Shown here one piece after another: positions 63,873 through 64,000 of a stretch of 64,000 bases of DNA. The stretch is taken from contig NZ_AP022321.1 in the NCBI RefSeq assembly GCF_013393365.1, positions 716,001-780,000 on the forward strand. Direction: 5' to 3'. A program made the position numbers and the translations under genes. The notes beneath the pieces are model-generated. The model made no database searches and was not told the DNA's origin. It saw only the letters and a list, made by a program, of their open reading frames with translations. Source of the stretch: Veillonella nakazawae (lineage in GTDB: Bacteria > Bacillota > Negativicutes > Veillonellales > Veillonellaceae). Within the stretch, counting starts at the first letter, position 1. Each line of letters begins with the position of its first letter.

Positions 63873-64000
63873 TTTACTTCATTGTTATTTATATTGGACT
63901 TTTTGATAGGTCTATCTTTAGAAGATTCAGTTGATTTTGATTCTTCCTGTTGTTCTTGTAGGATATTGATATTTTGATGTATAACTTCTTCGTCTATTGA
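63869..64000 (-). CDS. Partial protein, C-terminal tail only
   Basis: The last 43 codons of a gene entering from the right edge: SIDEEVIHQNINILQEQQEE, then a Ser/Lys/Asn-rich end. It is a hydrophilic tail with no recognisable domain. Its TGA overlaps the ATG of the ThrE-like gene, so it is in the same operon. Confidence 0.6.
   Translation of the reverse strand, partial: SIDEEVIHQNINILQEQQEESKSTESSKDRPIKKSNINNNEVK

Noticed and set aside
1..64000. CRISPR array or complete prophage
   Set aside because: No regularly spaced direct repeats with unique spacers and no cas genes; no phage structural, integrase or lysis genes apart from the holin-like toxin peptides.

Overview
The window reads as chromosome of a low-GC diderm Firmicute of the class Negativicutes, most probably Veillonella. 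This is an inference from gene content and codon usage (a Tat-exported [NiFe] hydrogenase with its cytochrome b, a dnaG-rpoD pair, recA-recX-rny order, T-box control of thrS, AT-rich spacers); no 16S gene or species marker is present.

Positions 1-44,500 are mostly core genome on the + strand: a RodZ-like protein, ygiQ, rimO, cinA, recA, recX, rny, dnaG, rpoD, queD-queE-folE, a CAT-anticodon tRNA, trmK, a Nif3-like gene, rnpB and trxA. Next come the hydrogenase operon (17,748-22,608), a glycosyltransferase, an NlpC/P60 hydrolase, alaS, ireB-ruvX-DUF1292, mltG-trmR-trhP, thrS behind a T-box, two transporters facing each other, and infC-rpmI-rplT behind an attenuator. From 41,000 onward the genes become small, secreted and poorly known.

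Positions 44,558-57,696 look like a defence or accessory island: a DUF2075 helicase with a nuclease-like N-terminus, a large AT-rich YobI-type P-loop NTPase, an IS3-family transposase remnant, a large SF1 helicase and a McrB-McrC pair.

The most interesting feature is a family of four about 410-bp cassettes (54,091; 57,778; 59,502; 61,413) sitting in four successive intergenic gaps. Each carries, on the minus strand, an unannotated 25-codon hydrophobic ORF resembling TxpA/holin-like type I toxins. It has its own promoter (TTTACT-17-TATATT), and a convergent + strand small RNA of about 90 nt has an extended -10 promoter and an intrinsic terminator. Three of the four peptides are identical despite several nucleotide changes, all synonymous, and the toxin promoter boxes are invariant while their spacers diverge. 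The cassettes are bounded by strong hairpins that probably also terminate the neighbouring genes.

Other regulatory signals of note: a ZTP (pfl)-like riboswitch with overlapping terminator ahead of an oxalate/formate-type MFS gene; six TATGAT/ATCATA half-sites in front of the hydrogenase genes; four 17-bp tandem repeats upstream of an anion permease; an ATT start codon for infC and a possible non-standard start for rny. All family assignments come from reading motifs by eye; no database search was run.
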